A DNA stretch of 64,000 nucleotides from Blautia sp. OF03-15BH (GCF_003463065.1 NZ_QSCM01000009.1:59718-123717); one strand, 5' to 3'. Shown: positions 40,328 through 49,456, counted from the stretch's first letter. The notes: a model not told the origin generated them from the letters alone. Made by a program: numbers and translations.

Positions 40328-40752
40328 ACTGTATTCCTTCTTTCTTCCGGAAATATTCGGATACCTGCAATTTTTTTCGCTGCAATGCAGCTCCTGTAGA
40401 AGCCAAAACTCAAATCTCCCTCCAGACAGATGCGAATAATTTTTGAGTTTGGGAGCTTATAGCAAGTAAAGCGGACATTCGCAATCCGCTTCGCTACTTG
40501 CTTATGAACGCAGTATTTTGCAGAATTGCTATGGTGTATCTAAGTATAATGGAAAAACCGTCCGGAATCAATATAAAACTTGACCTTCTCTCCTTATTTT
40601 GGTACAGTGAATACAGCGTGTCGGTAAGAGTCCTTTGCTTCTCTTCCGGCGCACGCGTGACACACGATGTCTGCCGTTCATCCGGCAGTATCTTCTGTCC
40701 TGTACGCGGGAATCTCTCCTGCGTTTCATCTAAGCTAAGGAGGTCTGAAATT
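40328..40752 (+). promoter_or_regulatory. proC upstream region with promoter
   Basis: 425 nt without a gene. The promoter TTGACC (40580-40585) and TACAGT (40603-40608) has a 17-nt spacer. The leader of about 135 nt contains CTGCCG (40671-40676) with CGGCAG (40683-40688) and an imperfect ACGCGGGA/TCCTGCGT stem (near 40704-40724). Two larger inverted repeats lie upstream of the promoter. Confidence 0.65.
40403..40502. repeat. Paired inverted repeats upstream of proC
   Basis: First: CCAAAACTCAAA (40403-40414) with TTTGAGTTTGG (40442-40452), 11 bp with one bulge. Second: AGCAAGTAAAGCGGA (40461-40475) with TCCGCTT (40485-40491) and TACTTGCT (40495-40502), 15 bp with a 3-nt bulge. No gene or T-run is linked to them. 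They might be a remnant of a small palindromic mobile element. Confidence 0.5.
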
Positions 40753-41547
40753 ATGCGGTTAGGTTTTATTGGCTGTGGAAATATGGGAGGTGCCATGGTC
40801 AGCGGAATTTTGAAAAATCAGCTTCTTTTCAAAGAAGAATTGATCGCTTCCGCTCTCCACGAAGCATCCCGAAACGCTCTCCGTGAAAAATTCGGAATCA
40901 CAGTCACTGACAACAACCTGGAAGTGGCTGCTGTCTCTGATGTTCTCGTACTGGCTGTCAAGCCCCAGTTCTACGCAGAAGTCATTCATGAAGTCCGTGA
41001 ACAGATCCGGCCGAACACCCTTGTGGTATCCATTGCTCCGGGCAAGACTCATCAGTGGCTGGAAGAGCAGTTTGATCGTCCGGTTAAAACGATCCGCTGC
41101 ATGCCCAATACTCCCTCCATGATCGGTGCCGGCATTACCGGTATTGCCCCCGGCGAACATGTTACAGAAGAAGAAACTGCTTTGATCCTTCGCCTTTTCT
41201 CCTCTCTGGGAGAAGCGGAAGTGGTTCCGGAACGGCTTATGGATGTGGTTGCTTCTGTCAGCGGCTGTTCTCCCGCCTACGTCTTCATGTTCATCGAAGC
41301 CATGGCTGACGCAGCCGTAGCAGACGGTATGCCACGGGCACAGGCTTATCATTTTGCAGCCCAGGCTGTCCTCGGCAGTGCGGAAATGGTACTCAAGACC
41401 GGCAAACATCCCGGTGAACTCAAAGATATGGTATGCTCTCCCGGAGGTACCACGATCGAGGGATTGTCTGTTCTGGAGGAAAAAGGCATGCGCAGTGCGG
41501 TGATCGAAGCACTCCGTGCCTGCACCAGAAAAAGCAAAGGATTATAA
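40753..41547 (+). CDS. proC: Pyrroline-5-carboxylate reductase
   Basis: 264 aa. Last step of proline synthesis, P5C + NAD(P)H to proline. The Rossmann motif is LGFIGCGNMGGAMVSGIL, followed by VLAVKPQ, IRCMPNTPSMIGAGITGI and the C-terminal PGGTTIEGLSVLEEKGMR. The ATG at 40753 has AAGGAGG upstream; the open frame reaches further upstream without homology. It is followed closely by the M18 aminopeptidase gene. Confidence 0.97.
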   Translation: MRLGFIGCGNMGGAMVSGILKNQLLFKEELIASALHEASRNALREKFGITVTDNNLEVAAVSDVLVLAVKPQFYAEVIHEVREQIRPNTLVVSIAPGKTHQWLEEQFDRPVKTIRCMPNTPSMIGAGITGIAPGEHVTEEETALILRLFSSLGEAEVVPERLMDVVASVSGCSPAYVFMFIEAMADAAVADGMPRAQAYHFAAQAVLGSAEMVLKTGKHPGELKDMVCSPGGTTIEGLSVLEEKGMRSAVIEALRACTRKSKGL

Positions 41548-41566
41548 GTAAGGAGGATTTTTCAAG

Positions 41567-42943
41567 ATGGAAAGAAAAATCGCATGGGAAAAATATTCCC
41601 AGGAAGAAATGGAAAAAGTATTTACATTTGCAGAAAACTACCGTCAGTTCTTAAGCCTCGGTAAGACCGAGCGTGAGTGTGTAAAACTGGCTGTTGCAGA
41701 AGCAAAAGCGCATGGTTATGAGGATCTTCAGGATGTGATCGCATCCGGAAAAGCTCTGAAGGCCGGTGACAAAGTTTACTCTGTCTGCATGGGTAAAACA
41801 CTTGCTATGTTCCAGATCGGTGAAGAGCCTCTGGAAAACGGTATGAATATCGTTGGTGCCCACATCGACTCCCCGCGTATCGACCTGAAGCAGAACCCGC
41901 TCTATGAAGATACCGATATGGCTATGTTCGACACTCACTACTACGGCGGAATCAAGAAATACCAGTGGGTAGCTCTTCCTCTGGCCCTTTACGGCGTTGT
42001 CGCTAAAAAAGACGGCACAACCGTAGATATTGCCATTGGTGATGATCCCAGTGATCCTGTATTCGGAATCTCCGATCTGCTTCCGCATCTGGCCCGTGAG
42101 CAGATGGCTAAGACCGCATCCAAGATCATCGAGGGTGAGGATCTGAACCTCCTCATCGGAAGCATTCCCGTAAAAGATGAAGAGAAAGATGCCGTTAAGA
42201 AAAATGTTCTGGCTCTCCTGAAAGAGAAATACGATATCGAGGAAGATGATTTCATCTCCGCAGAGATCGAGGTTGTTCCTGCAGGCGCTGCAAGAGATTA
42301 CGGCTTTGACCGCAGCATGATCATGGGTTACGGCCATGATGACCGTGTCTGCGCATACCCCTCCTATGAGGCAATGTTTGAGCTCGGCAGCGTAAAACGT
42401 ACCGCTGTCTGCCTGCTCGTTGATAAAGAGGAAATCGGAAGTACCGGTGCTACCGGAATGACTTCTTTCTGTTTCGAGAATACCGTAGCAGAAGTGATCA
42501 ATGCCTGCGGTGATTACAATGACCTGAAGGTAAGAAGATGTCTGAACAATTCCCGTATGCTTTCCTCTGATGTAAGTGCAGGTTTTGATCCCAACTATCC
42601 TTCTGTCATGGAGAAAAACAACTCTTCTTTCCTTGGAAAGGGACTGACCTTCAACAAATACACCGGTTCCGGCGGAAAGAGCGGCTCTAATGATGCCAAC
42701 GCCGAGTACGTGGCTCTCGTTCGTCGGATCATGGACGATGCCAATGTAACCTGGCAGACAGCCGAGCTTGGTAAGGTTGATGCAGGCGGCGGCGGAACCA
42801 TCGCTTATCTCATGGCCAAATATGGTATGGACGTTATCGACAGTGGTGTTCCCGTACTGAGCATGCATGCTCCCTGGGAGATCATCAGCAAAGCGGACCT
42901 TTATGAAGCGCTGAAGGGATACATCGCATTCCTGAACGCCTGA
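41567..42943 (+). CDS. M18-family aminopeptidase
   Basis: 458 aa, cytosolic metallo-aminopeptidase. Zinc-ligand motifs: VGAHIDSPRIDLK (His), the Asp in GHDDRVCAYPSYEAM, DKEEIGSTGATGMTSF (two Glu), and the late His in PVLSMHAPWEIISK. Clostridial M18 enzymes take acidic or neutral N-terminal residues. It lies 19 nt after proC with AAGGAGG and is followed by a perfect terminator, so proC and this gene form one operon. Confidence 0.95.
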   Translation: MERKIAWEKYSQEEMEKVFTFAENYRQFLSLGKTERECVKLAVAEAKAHGYEDLQDVIASGKALKAGDKVYSVCMGKTLAMFQIGEEPLENGMNIVGAHIDSPRIDLKQNPLYEDTDMAMFDTHYYGGIKKYQWVALPLALYGVVAKKDGTTVDIAIGDDPSDPVFGISDLLPHLAREQMAKTASKIIEGEDLNLLIGSIPVKDEEKDAVKKNVLALLKEKYDIEEDDFISAEIEVVPAGAARDYGFDRSMIMGYGHDDRVCAYPSYEAMFELGSVKRTAVCLLVDKEEIGSTGATGMTSFCFENTVAEVINACGDYNDLKVRRCLNNSRMLSSDVSAGFDPNYPSVMEKNNSSFLGKGLTFNKYTGSGGKSGSNDANAEYVALVRRIMDDANVTWQTAELGKVDAGGGGTIAYLMAKYGMDVIDSGVPVLSMHAPWEIISKADLYEALKGYIAFLNA

Positions 42944-42950
42944 ACATATA

Positions 42951-42992
42951 AAAAGACCTTCATCCCTTATGAACAGGGATGAAGGTCTTTTT
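42951..42992. terminator. Bidirectional terminator between the aminopeptidase and the BlaI-type gene
   Basis: AAAAGACCTTCATCCCT pairs perfectly with AGGGATGAAGGTCTTTT around a short loop. T-runs flank both sides. Confidence 0.9.
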
Positions 42993-42994
42993 CC

Positions 42995-43378
42995 TTACTT
43001 TTTTAATTCCTGCAGAACTTCCTCTACGCAGCCTGCCGTATCTTCTGTCTGGCAGACGTTTTTCACCAGTGCATCAATGGTCTCGGCCAGCATAGAACGG
43101 TCGATCCCGACAGATGCTGCCAGTTTTGCAGCATAGGCAGCTCTTGAGACACAGTAACAGAAGCTTCTGGCGTACTGTTTGTTATACTGAACTGTACCAC
43201 AAACTTCCACCATTCCTTTTTTCTTGATGGAACGCAGCATGTTCAGAATATATTCCTGGTTCCAGCCATGCTCTTTGCTCAGCTCCGTCAGCTCCACACT
43301 GGTAAGCGGACGGTTTTCAAGCCAGAAAATATTCATCAGATCTTCTTCGCTCGGTGTCAAAACAAATGGTTTCTTCAT
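42995..43378 (-). CDS. BlaI/MecI-family transcriptional repressor
   Basis: 127 aa winged-helix protein. It begins KKPFVLTPSEEDLMNIFWLEN and has the recognition-helix region NQEYILNMLRSIKKKGMVE; the C-terminal half is the dimerisation part. BlaI-type repressors act on beta-lactamase, copper or cell-wall genes, usually with a BlaR-type sensor next to them; none is present here. Its neighbour is a divergent MATE pump sharing a 207-nt region. Confidence 0.85.
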   Translation of the reverse strand: MKKPFVLTPSEEDLMNIFWLENRPLTSVELTELSKEHGWNQEYILNMLRSIKKKGMVEVCGTVQYNKQYARSFCYCVSRAAYAAKLAASVGIDRSMLAETIDALVKNVCQTEDTAGCVEEVLQELKK

Positions 43379-43423
43379 TTCATGTCCCTCCTGATTAGCA
43401 GATAAATCTTCCTACCCGTTCCT

Positions 43424-43452
43424 ATTATAAACAGTCTTTTTCTTTTTGTCCA
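43424..43452 (-). promoter_or_regulatory. Promoter for the BlaI-type repressor
   Basis: On the minus strand TGGACA (43452-43447) and TATAAT (43429-43424) are 17 nt apart. Confidence 0.7.
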
Positions 43453-43481
43453 CAAGAATCTCTTAACAATTCCCTTAACTC

Positions 43482-43510
43482 TTGACTTTTGGGACAATTA
43501 CATGGATAAT
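43482..43510 (+). promoter_or_regulatory. Promoter for the MATE efflux gene
   Basis: TTGACT (43482-43487) and GATAAT (43505-43510) with a 17-nt spacer, back to back with the repressor promoter. Confidence 0.65.
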
Positions 43511-43585
43511 AAACAGAAGGGCGTCCGTCTTTTTTACAGGCGCGTCTATTTTTTTGCCCGTACATAAGAAAAGGAGGATATTTTT

Positions 43586-44944
43586 TTGGAAAATCAACAC
43601 GAAAACCCGCTTGGCTGTGAACCGATCAATCATCTGATGGCCCGATTCGCTATCCCAAGCATCATTGCCATGCTGGTAAGCGCTCTTTACAACATGGTAG
43701 ATCAGTTTTTCATCGGCCACAGTGTCGGTATGCAGGGAAATGCCGCCACGAATGTCGCTTTTCCTTTGACGATCACCTGTACCGCAGTCTCTCTTCTCTT
43801 CGGGATCGGAGGCGCTGCGAATTTCAATCTTTCCATGGGACGGAAAAAAGCAGAAGAAGCCAAACACTTTATCGGAAATGCCATTTTCCTCATGCTTTCT
43901 TTCGGTATCTGTCTCTGCCTTGTGGTCTGCCTCTTCCTGAACCCGCTCCTGAAGCTTTTCGGAGCCACAGCAGATATTCTGACCTATTCACAGACCTATA
44001 CTTCCATCACGGCTTTTGGATTCCCCTTTTTGATCCTGTCTACCGGTGGTTCCAACCTGGTGCGTGCTGACGGCAGTCCCCGTTTTTCCATGACCTGCAC
44101 TCTGGTTGGCTGTCTGGTCAATCTGATCCTGGATCCGCTTTTTATCTTTGGCTTTGACATGGGAATGGCAGGCGCTGCCTGGGCCACCATCATCGGTCAG
44201 ATCATTTCTGCCCTGATGGTCATCCGGTATCTGACGCATTTCAAGACCGTTAAGCTGACCCTGAAAGAATTAAAACCCAGAGGCTATGCCTGCGGCCGGA
44301 TCATTTCGCTTGGAATGTCTCCCTTCTTAAACCAGCTAGCTATCATGATCGTTCAGGTCGTTATGAACAATGTTCTGGTTTTTTACGGAAGCCAGTCCGT
44401 TTACGGAGGTGAGATCCCCCTGGCCTGTGCCGGTATCATCAGTAAGGTGAATATGATCTTTTTCTCCATTTCCATCGGATTGTCCCAGGGTATGCAGCCA
44501 ATCGCCAGCTTCAACTATGGTGCAGAAAACTATGACCGTGTCCGGGAAGCTGTCCTTAAAACCCTGACAGCTTCTACACTGATCTGCACACTGGCCTTCC
44601 TTTTATTCCAGCTGTTTCCCAGACAGATCACAGGAATCTTTGGCTCCGGAAGCGAGGAATATTTCACTTTCGCCAGCCGTTATTTCCGGATCTTCCTGTT
44701 TTTCACCTTCCTGAATGGAATCCAGCCTGTAGCCGGAAACTTTTTCACAGCCATTGGAAAACCGGTTTATGGAATCTTCATCTCTCTGACCAGACAGATT
44801 ATTTTCCTGCTGCCGCTGATCCTGATCCTGCCCCGTTTCTTTGGCATCGACGGTGTCCTTTATTCTGCTCCCATCGCAGATTTTCTGGCCGCCTGCCTTG
44901 CTCTCTTCCTGACTTTGCGGCAGTTAAAAAAACTCAGTCAGTAA
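43586..44944 (+). CDS. MATE-family multidrug/Na+ antiporter
   Basis: 452 aa with twelve predicted membrane helices. Two repeated halves are seen, with PSIIAMLVSALYNMVDQFFIGH at the start (split by the family Asp) and GLSQGMQPIASFNYGAENYD in the second half. It starts with TTG at 43586 after AGGAGG. MATE proteins expel cationic drugs or metabolites using a Na+ or H+ gradient; the substrate is unknown. A BlaI-type repressor is encoded divergently and may control it (inference). Confidence 0.93.
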   Translation: MENQHENPLGCEPINHLMARFAIPSIIAMLVSALYNMVDQFFIGHSVGMQGNAATNVAFPLTITCTAVSLLFGIGGAANFNLSMGRKKAEEAKHFIGNAIFLMLSFGICLCLVVCLFLNPLLKLFGATADILTYSQTYTSITAFGFPFLILSTGGSNLVRADGSPRFSMTCTLVGCLVNLILDPLFIFGFDMGMAGAAWATIIGQIISALMVIRYLTHFKTVKLTLKELKPRGYACGRIISLGMSPFLNQLAIMIVQVVMNNVLVFYGSQSVYGGEIPLACAGIISKVNMIFFSISIGLSQGMQPIASFNYGAENYDRVREAVLKTLTASTLICTLAFLLFQLFPRQITGIFGSGSEEYFTFASRYFRIFLFFTFLNGIQPVAGNFFTAIGKPVYGIFISLTRQIIFLLPLILILPRFFGIDGVLYSAPIADFLAACLALFLTLRQLKKLSQ

Positions 44945-44960
44945 ATCAGACCTTTGCAAT

Positions 44961-44988
44961 CCCGGCTCACTGCAGCCGGGGTTTTTTC
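44961..44988 (+). terminator. Terminator after the MATE gene
   Basis: CCCGGCT and AGCCGGG form a 7-bp stem with a 6-nt loop, followed by GTTTTTT. Confidence 0.88.
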
Positions 44989-45033
44989 GTCACAAAACTT
45001 TCACAATTTTCCTGCTTCACTTTTTCAAAAAGG

Positions 45034-45042
45034 TGCTATAAT
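45034..45042 (+). promoter_or_regulatory. Extended -10 promoter for rplY
   Basis: TGCTATAAT, a perfect -10 with TGn. No good -35 and no sigma-B-type sequence are seen. Confidence 0.6.
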
Positions 45043-45119
45043 ACAGAACTGAAGAAAGAAATAATCAATCAGATTCATGAATCCGACTGAATAAATAGTT
45101 AATATAGGAGGCATTTATC

Positions 45120-45716
45120 ATGATTACACTGAAACTTGAAAAAAGAAACCCGGAAGTAAAGGCAAAGAAACTGAGACGTGACGGTTTTGTCTGCGGTGTC
45201 CTTTATGGAAAAGAACTGAAAGAGTCTGTTCCTGTTCAGCTCCCGGAGTCAGTAGCTCTCGGCTTTATCAAAGCCAACAAAGAAGGTAGTCAGGTAATGC
45301 TTGATCTCGATGGAAAACAGATCGATGCCCTTGTAAAAAACATCGACTATGATCCCATGAAGAAACAGGTCATGGCTCTTGATTTTCAGGCTCTGGTTGC
45401 CGGAGAAACAGTGGCTACTTCTGTTCAGGTCGTTCTGGAAAATGAGGATGCCGCCCAGGGTATCGTAGAGCAGACACTGACGGAAGTCCACTATAAAGCA
45501 GATCCTGCGAACATGTTGGATACCATTGTCATCGACTTCAAGACCCTTTCTCCGGATGTCCGCGAGTTTCATGTAAAAGACCTGGTTATCCCGGAGGGCA
45601 AAAAGGTTCATTTCACCACACCGGAAGATACTCTGATCTTTCACGTTGCCGAATATGCCAGCAACGGCGAGGAGGAAGAGGACGATGCTGCAGATGATAC
45701 TGCCGCAAAAGCCTGA
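45120..45716 (+). CDS. rplY: Ribosomal protein L25 / general stress protein Ctc
   Basis: 198 aa, the long TL5/Ctc form. The N-terminal domain binds 5S rRNA (KAKKLRRDGFVCGVLYGKE), a beta-rich C-terminal domain follows, and the tail is very acidic (GEEEEDDAADDTAAKA). The RBS is AGGAGG. It is a single gene with promoter and terminator. Confidence 0.95.
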   Translation: MITLKLEKRNPEVKAKKLRRDGFVCGVLYGKELKESVPVQLPESVALGFIKANKEGSQVMLDLDGKQIDALVKNIDYDPMKKQVMALDFQALVAGETVATSVQVVLENEDAAQGIVEQTLTEVHYKADPANMLDTIVIDFKTLSPDVREFHVKDLVIPEGKKVHFTTPEDTLIFHVAEYASNGEEEEDDAADDTAAKA

Positions 45717-45743
45717 AGAAACGGAATATTTCTGGTCACAAAA

Positions 45744-45788
45744 AATCCTCTGCTTTCATTGCATCCGCAATGAGCAGAGGATTTTTTT
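45744..45788. terminator. Bidirectional terminator between rplY and metF
   Basis: AATCCTCTGCT (45744-45754) pairs with AGCAGAGGATT (45773-45783), with an inner CATTGC/GCAATG stem. T-runs lie on both strands. Confidence 0.9.
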
Positions 45789-45794
45789 ATTTCA

Positions 45795-46673
45795 TTAAAT
45801 CTCAGCCAGTTTTAAGAGATCCGGAATCTTGGATTCCCAGCCAAGTGCCATGATATGTACACCCTGACAGTACGGCTTACACTCTTTGATGATACGAGCA
45901 GCGATTTCAACTCCTGTAATACCTGCTTTTGTCTTTTCTTTGTCTGCTTTCAGTTCCTCGATCATTTCATCCGGAACATGAATACCGGCAACGTTATTAT
46001 TCATGAATTTTGCCATTCCTGCAGATTTCGGAATGATGATACCAACCTGTACCGGTTTTCCGAACTGTTTTGCTTTTTCCATGAACTTAATGAATTTCTC
46101 CGGCTCAAACACAGCCTGAGTCTGGAAGTAATCTGCACCTGCTGCTACTTTTCTTTCCATTTTTGCAAGCTGTGCGTCAACGGAATCGCTGCACGGAGAT
46201 ACCACAGCACCCTTGGAGAATTTCGGAGGCTCACCAACAAGCGGATTCCCACCAAGATCCACTCCGGATTCCAGAAGCTTTACTGTATGGAGAAGGGAAA
46301 CAGAATCCAGGTCAAAGACCGGTTTTGCCTGCGGATGGTCACCCATCTTGGTATGGTCGCCTGTAAGGCAGAGGATGTTCTCAATACCAAACATTGCCGC
46401 ACTGAGAAGATCGGACTCCAGCGCAATACGGTTTCTGTCACGGCATGCCAGCTGGAAAATCGGATCCATACCTGCATCTTTGAGAACCTTACACATTGCA
46501 AGAGAACCGAGACGCATAACGGAAGACTGGTTGTCTGTTACATTTACTGCATGAACACCCTTGAGATAAGTTTTTGCTTCTTCTACCAGCTCATCTACAT
46601 GGATCCCTTTTGGAGGTCCTACTTCAGCAGAAACAGCAAATTCACCACGGTCGAATAATTCTTTCATTTTCAT
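45795..46673 (-). CDS. metF: 5,10-methylenetetrahydrofolate reductase (acetogen-type MetF)
   Basis: 292 aa. Reduces methylene-THF to methyl-THF in the methyl branch of the Wood-Ljungdahl pathway. A TIM-barrel flavoprotein: SAEVGPPKGIHVDELV, VNVTDNQSSVMRLG, LACRDRNRIALESDLL, CLTGDH. It is shorter than E. coli-like variants with extra domains and lies in the acetogen order rnfC2-metV-metF. The start at 46673 has GGAG 9 nt upstream; an in-frame TTG at 46688 is less likely. Confidence 0.94.
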   Translation of the reverse strand: MKMKELFDRGEFAVSAEVGPPKGIHVDELVEEAKTYLKGVHAVNVTDNQSSVMRLGSLAMCKVLKDAGMDPIFQLACRDRNRIALESDLLSAAMFGIENILCLTGDHTKMGDHPQAKPVFDLDSVSLLHTVKLLESGVDLGGNPLVGEPPKFSKGAVVSPCSDSVDAQLAKMERKVAAGADYFQTQAVFEPEKFIKFMEKAKQFGKPVQVGIIIPKSAGMAKFMNNNVAGIHVPDEMIEELKADKEKTKAGITGVEIAARIIKECKPYCQGVHIMALGWESKIPDLLKLAEI

Positions 46674-46740
46674 TGTACATTGCTCCAATCATTAAATATA
46701 TTATATGTAACTGTTTAGTACTTTCACCGTTACAATCAAC

Positions 46741-47361
46741 CTATTTCACGTCATCATCAGTTGCAAAATTATGGATCTGTGTCGGACATTTCAGCAGATC
46801 CAGGCGTCCGATCTCCTCCAGACGTCTGTAGATACGCTCCCATCCGCATTCCATCTCACTGTCCACTTCGCATTTTCCGTTTTTGGAACCACCACACTGG
46901 CCATTCACAAGGCTCTTGGAACATGCTGTGATCGGACAGATTCCACCGGTCAGGTTCAGATAACACTCACCGCACTGATCACATTTATACTCTAACGGTG
47001 TCACACCCTGGAAACCTGGTACCGGATAGGTATCACAGGCTGCACAGACGGTCTTATCCTCCAGATATTCAGCAACGGTCTGTACACCAACACCGCAGGA
47101 GAATACCAGGACCAGATCTGCTTCCCGGATCTTGTCCATGTGTTTTTTCAGGCGTAACTCCATATTTTCCGGATTACAGATGTAATCTGTTGTTACGATC
47201 CCTGTCACGTTTCCTTCCGCAACAAGCTCCTTCTGAAGTTCCACAGCTTCTTTTTCCGGAAAATGAACTTCTTTACATCCGTGGCAGTTGATCACAAATA
47301 CTTTCTTTCCGGCTGTCAGTGATGTAATCGTTTCTTTTGCTTTTAACTGGGTAATCAACAT
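46741..47361 (-). CDS. metV: MetV, Fe-S/zinc partner subunit of methylene-THF reductase
   Basis: 206 aa, cysteine-rich. It has cysteine motifs INCHGCKEVH, YICNPEN, FSCGVGVQT, the cluster-type segment CDQCGECYLNLTGGICPITAC and NGQCGGSKNGKCEV. MetV stabilises MetF and takes part in electron transfer in acetogens. It starts 1 nt after the rnfC2 stop. It closely resembles the N-terminal domain of RnfC2, indicating duplication. Confidence 0.92.
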   Translation of the reverse strand: MLITQLKAKETITSLTAGKKVFVINCHGCKEVHFPEKEAVELQKELVAEGNVTGIVTTDYICNPENMELRLKKHMDKIREADLVLVFSCGVGVQTVAEYLEDKTVCAACDTYPVPGFQGVTPLEYKCDQCGECYLNLTGGICPITACSKSLVNGQCGGSKNGKCEVDSEMECGWERIYRRLEEIGRLDLLKCPTQIHNFATDDDVK

Positions 47362-47362
47362 A

Positions 47363-49327
47363 TTACTTCATCCCCCTTATTGCATTTTTTCCGGCTTTGA
47401 TGCTGTCGATGATCGGAATCTTGGAAGAACAGATATACTGACAGCATCTACACTCAACACAATCCATGACATTTTTGTCTTTCATAGCCTGCCAGTTCTC
47501 TTCCTTCGCATATTTTACAAAGTACAAAGGAGAAAGTTCCATCGGACATACATCCACGCAGCGTCCGCACTTGATACACGGCTGCTCTTTGGTCTCATCT
47601 GTATCAATGGCAATGATACCATTGGATCCCTTCATCATGGGTACATCCAGTGTATGCAGCGGGAATCCCATCATCGGTCCGCCCATTTTAACCAGAACAT
47701 CGTCATCTGTGAAGCCGCCACAGTAATCGATCAGTTCTCTTACACTTGTACCGATCTTGATGATAAAGTTGCCAGGATTCTTGATCTTCTCACCGGTTAC
47801 AGTTGCAACACGCTCAACCAGAGGCATACCTGTCTGGATCGCATCGGAAATTGCTTTTACCGTACTGATATTATCTACGATAACACCGACATCTGCCGGG
47901 AGACCGCCGCTCGGGACTTTTCTTCCCATAACACGCTTGATGAGTGTTTTCTCAGCGCCCTGCGGATATTTGGTCCTTGCAACAAAAACTTCCATGTTTC
48001 CAATAGTGGAAACTTTTTCCTGCATGACTTCGATCGCATCCGGTTTGTTATCTTCAATCACAATGATACCCTTCTCGGCACCGGTTGTCTTAAGGATTGC
48101 TTTCAGACCGAACACAATATCATCCGCATACTCAAGAAGGACTCTGTGGTCTGCTGTTAAGAGCGGCTCACATTCACATCCGTTGAGAAGGATGGTATCG
48201 ACCGGTTTCGCCGGTTTCAGTTTGACGCAGGTCGGGAAACCTGCTCCACCCATACCAACGATTCCTGCTTCTTTTACGATATTGATGATTTCATCCGGTG
48301 TCAGTTCCTCTAACGGTTTATGCGGCTGTACGGATTCGTGCAGTGTATTTTTTCCGTCGGATTCAATGACAACAGCCATGACCTCACGACCGCTTGTACC
48401 ATGCATACGCGGTTCCACAGCAACTACGGTTCCGCTCACGCTGGAATGTACCGGAGCACTGATAAAGCCGGAAGCCTCACCGATCTTCTGGCCAACCTTC
48501 ACCAGATCACCCACCTGAACGATCGGATTTGCCGGTGCGCCAAGATGCTGTGACATGGAGATCACAACGGTCTTCGGATCCGGGAATTTCTTTAAAGCGA
48601 TATGTTCACTGAATTCTTTACGTTCTGACGGATGAACACCGCCATAGTATCCATTCAGTCTGTCTTCTCTGATCGATTTTACATAATCGTTGATCACCTT
48701 GAAATTAACCTTGGAGAAATCGCGTACCTGTACAGGCTGATTGAGGAATTCCTCCAGCCGTCCCTGTTTTGCAAGTCTCTGGTAAATCTTTTCCCATGCA
48801 CAATCCTTATTCGGATCCACCTCACATTTACCGTTCTTGGCTCCTCCACACTGTCCGTTAACGAGGCTCTTAGAGCAATCAACGATAGGACAGACACCAC
48901 CGGTAATGTTCAGGTAACACTGAGCACAGGCATCACAGCTCTTCTTTGTAAGAGCCATGCCATGATGACCTCTGTAATTAAGAGAATTACTTGCTGCATA
49001 AACTGGTTTCTCTGCCAGATCTGCAACTGTCTGAATACCAAGGCCACAGGAGATCACGATCACATTCTCTGTCCCCTCCGGAAGCAGATCCTGTAATTTT
49101 CTTTCCGTGTGCATCTTATTGCACAAAAAGTCTACCTTTGTGCTGCCGGTAACTGTCTTGCCCTGCTCTGCGGCAAATTTCAGAAACTCATCGCAGTCCG
49201 GCTCGTCAATGGCATCAAATTCCTTGAAGCACTTGTTACAGGCAATGACATATAAATTGTCCTTACCCTCAAGCAATGATGAGAGCTCTTCATTGCTTTT
49301 CAGCTGATACTTAGTATAGTTCTCCAA
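47363..49327 (-). CDS. rnfC2: RnfC2-type electron-transfer subunit with N-terminal MetV-like domain
   Basis: 654 aa. The N-terminal part (about 1-215) repeats the MetV cysteine pattern, with CDACAQCYLNITGGVCPIVD and NGQCGGAKNGKCEV. Then comes an RnfC-like part with GGVHPSERKEFS, the FMN/NADH region GIVGMGGAGFPTCVKLKPA, LLNGCECEPLLTADHRVL, and two [4Fe-4S] ferredoxin motifs CIKCGRCVDVCP and CVECRCCQYIC. This is the RnfC2 of acetogens of the Acetobacterium type, which feeds electrons from NADH to MetVF. The TTG at 49327 has GGAAGGTGAG upstream; 76 codons of open frame beyond it lack homology. Confidence 0.9.
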   Translation of the reverse strand: MENYTKYQLKSNEELSSLLEGKDNLYVIACNKCFKEFDAIDEPDCDEFLKFAAEQGKTVTGSTKVDFLCNKMHTERKLQDLLPEGTENVIVISCGLGIQTVADLAEKPVYAASNSLNYRGHHGMALTKKSCDACAQCYLNITGGVCPIVDCSKSLVNGQCGGAKNGKCEVDPNKDCAWEKIYQRLAKQGRLEEFLNQPVQVRDFSKVNFKVINDYVKSIREDRLNGYYGGVHPSERKEFSEHIALKKFPDPKTVVISMSQHLGAPANPIVQVGDLVKVGQKIGEASGFISAPVHSSVSGTVVAVEPRMHGTSGREVMAVVIESDGKNTLHESVQPHKPLEELTPDEIINIVKEAGIVGMGGAGFPTCVKLKPAKPVDTILLNGCECEPLLTADHRVLLEYADDIVFGLKAILKTTGAEKGIIVIEDNKPDAIEVMQEKVSTIGNMEVFVARTKYPQGAEKTLIKRVMGRKVPSGGLPADVGVIVDNISTVKAISDAIQTGMPLVERVATVTGEKIKNPGNFIIKIGTSVRELIDYCGGFTDDDVLVKMGGPMMGFPLHTLDVPMMKGSNGIIAIDTDETKEQPCIKCGRCVDVCPMELSPLYFVKYAKEENWQAMKDKNVMDCVECRCCQYICSSKIPIIDSIKAGKNAIRGMK

Positions 49328-49456
49328 TTGCTCACCTTCCTTAATGAAATTATTTGAACCTGTATATTTATCAGCTTTTATTTTCCATTTTTCTCCCATA
49401 CAGTAAAAAAAACAATAAAAATCCGATAATCCGGTTCTAAAATTGCTTTCCATATA

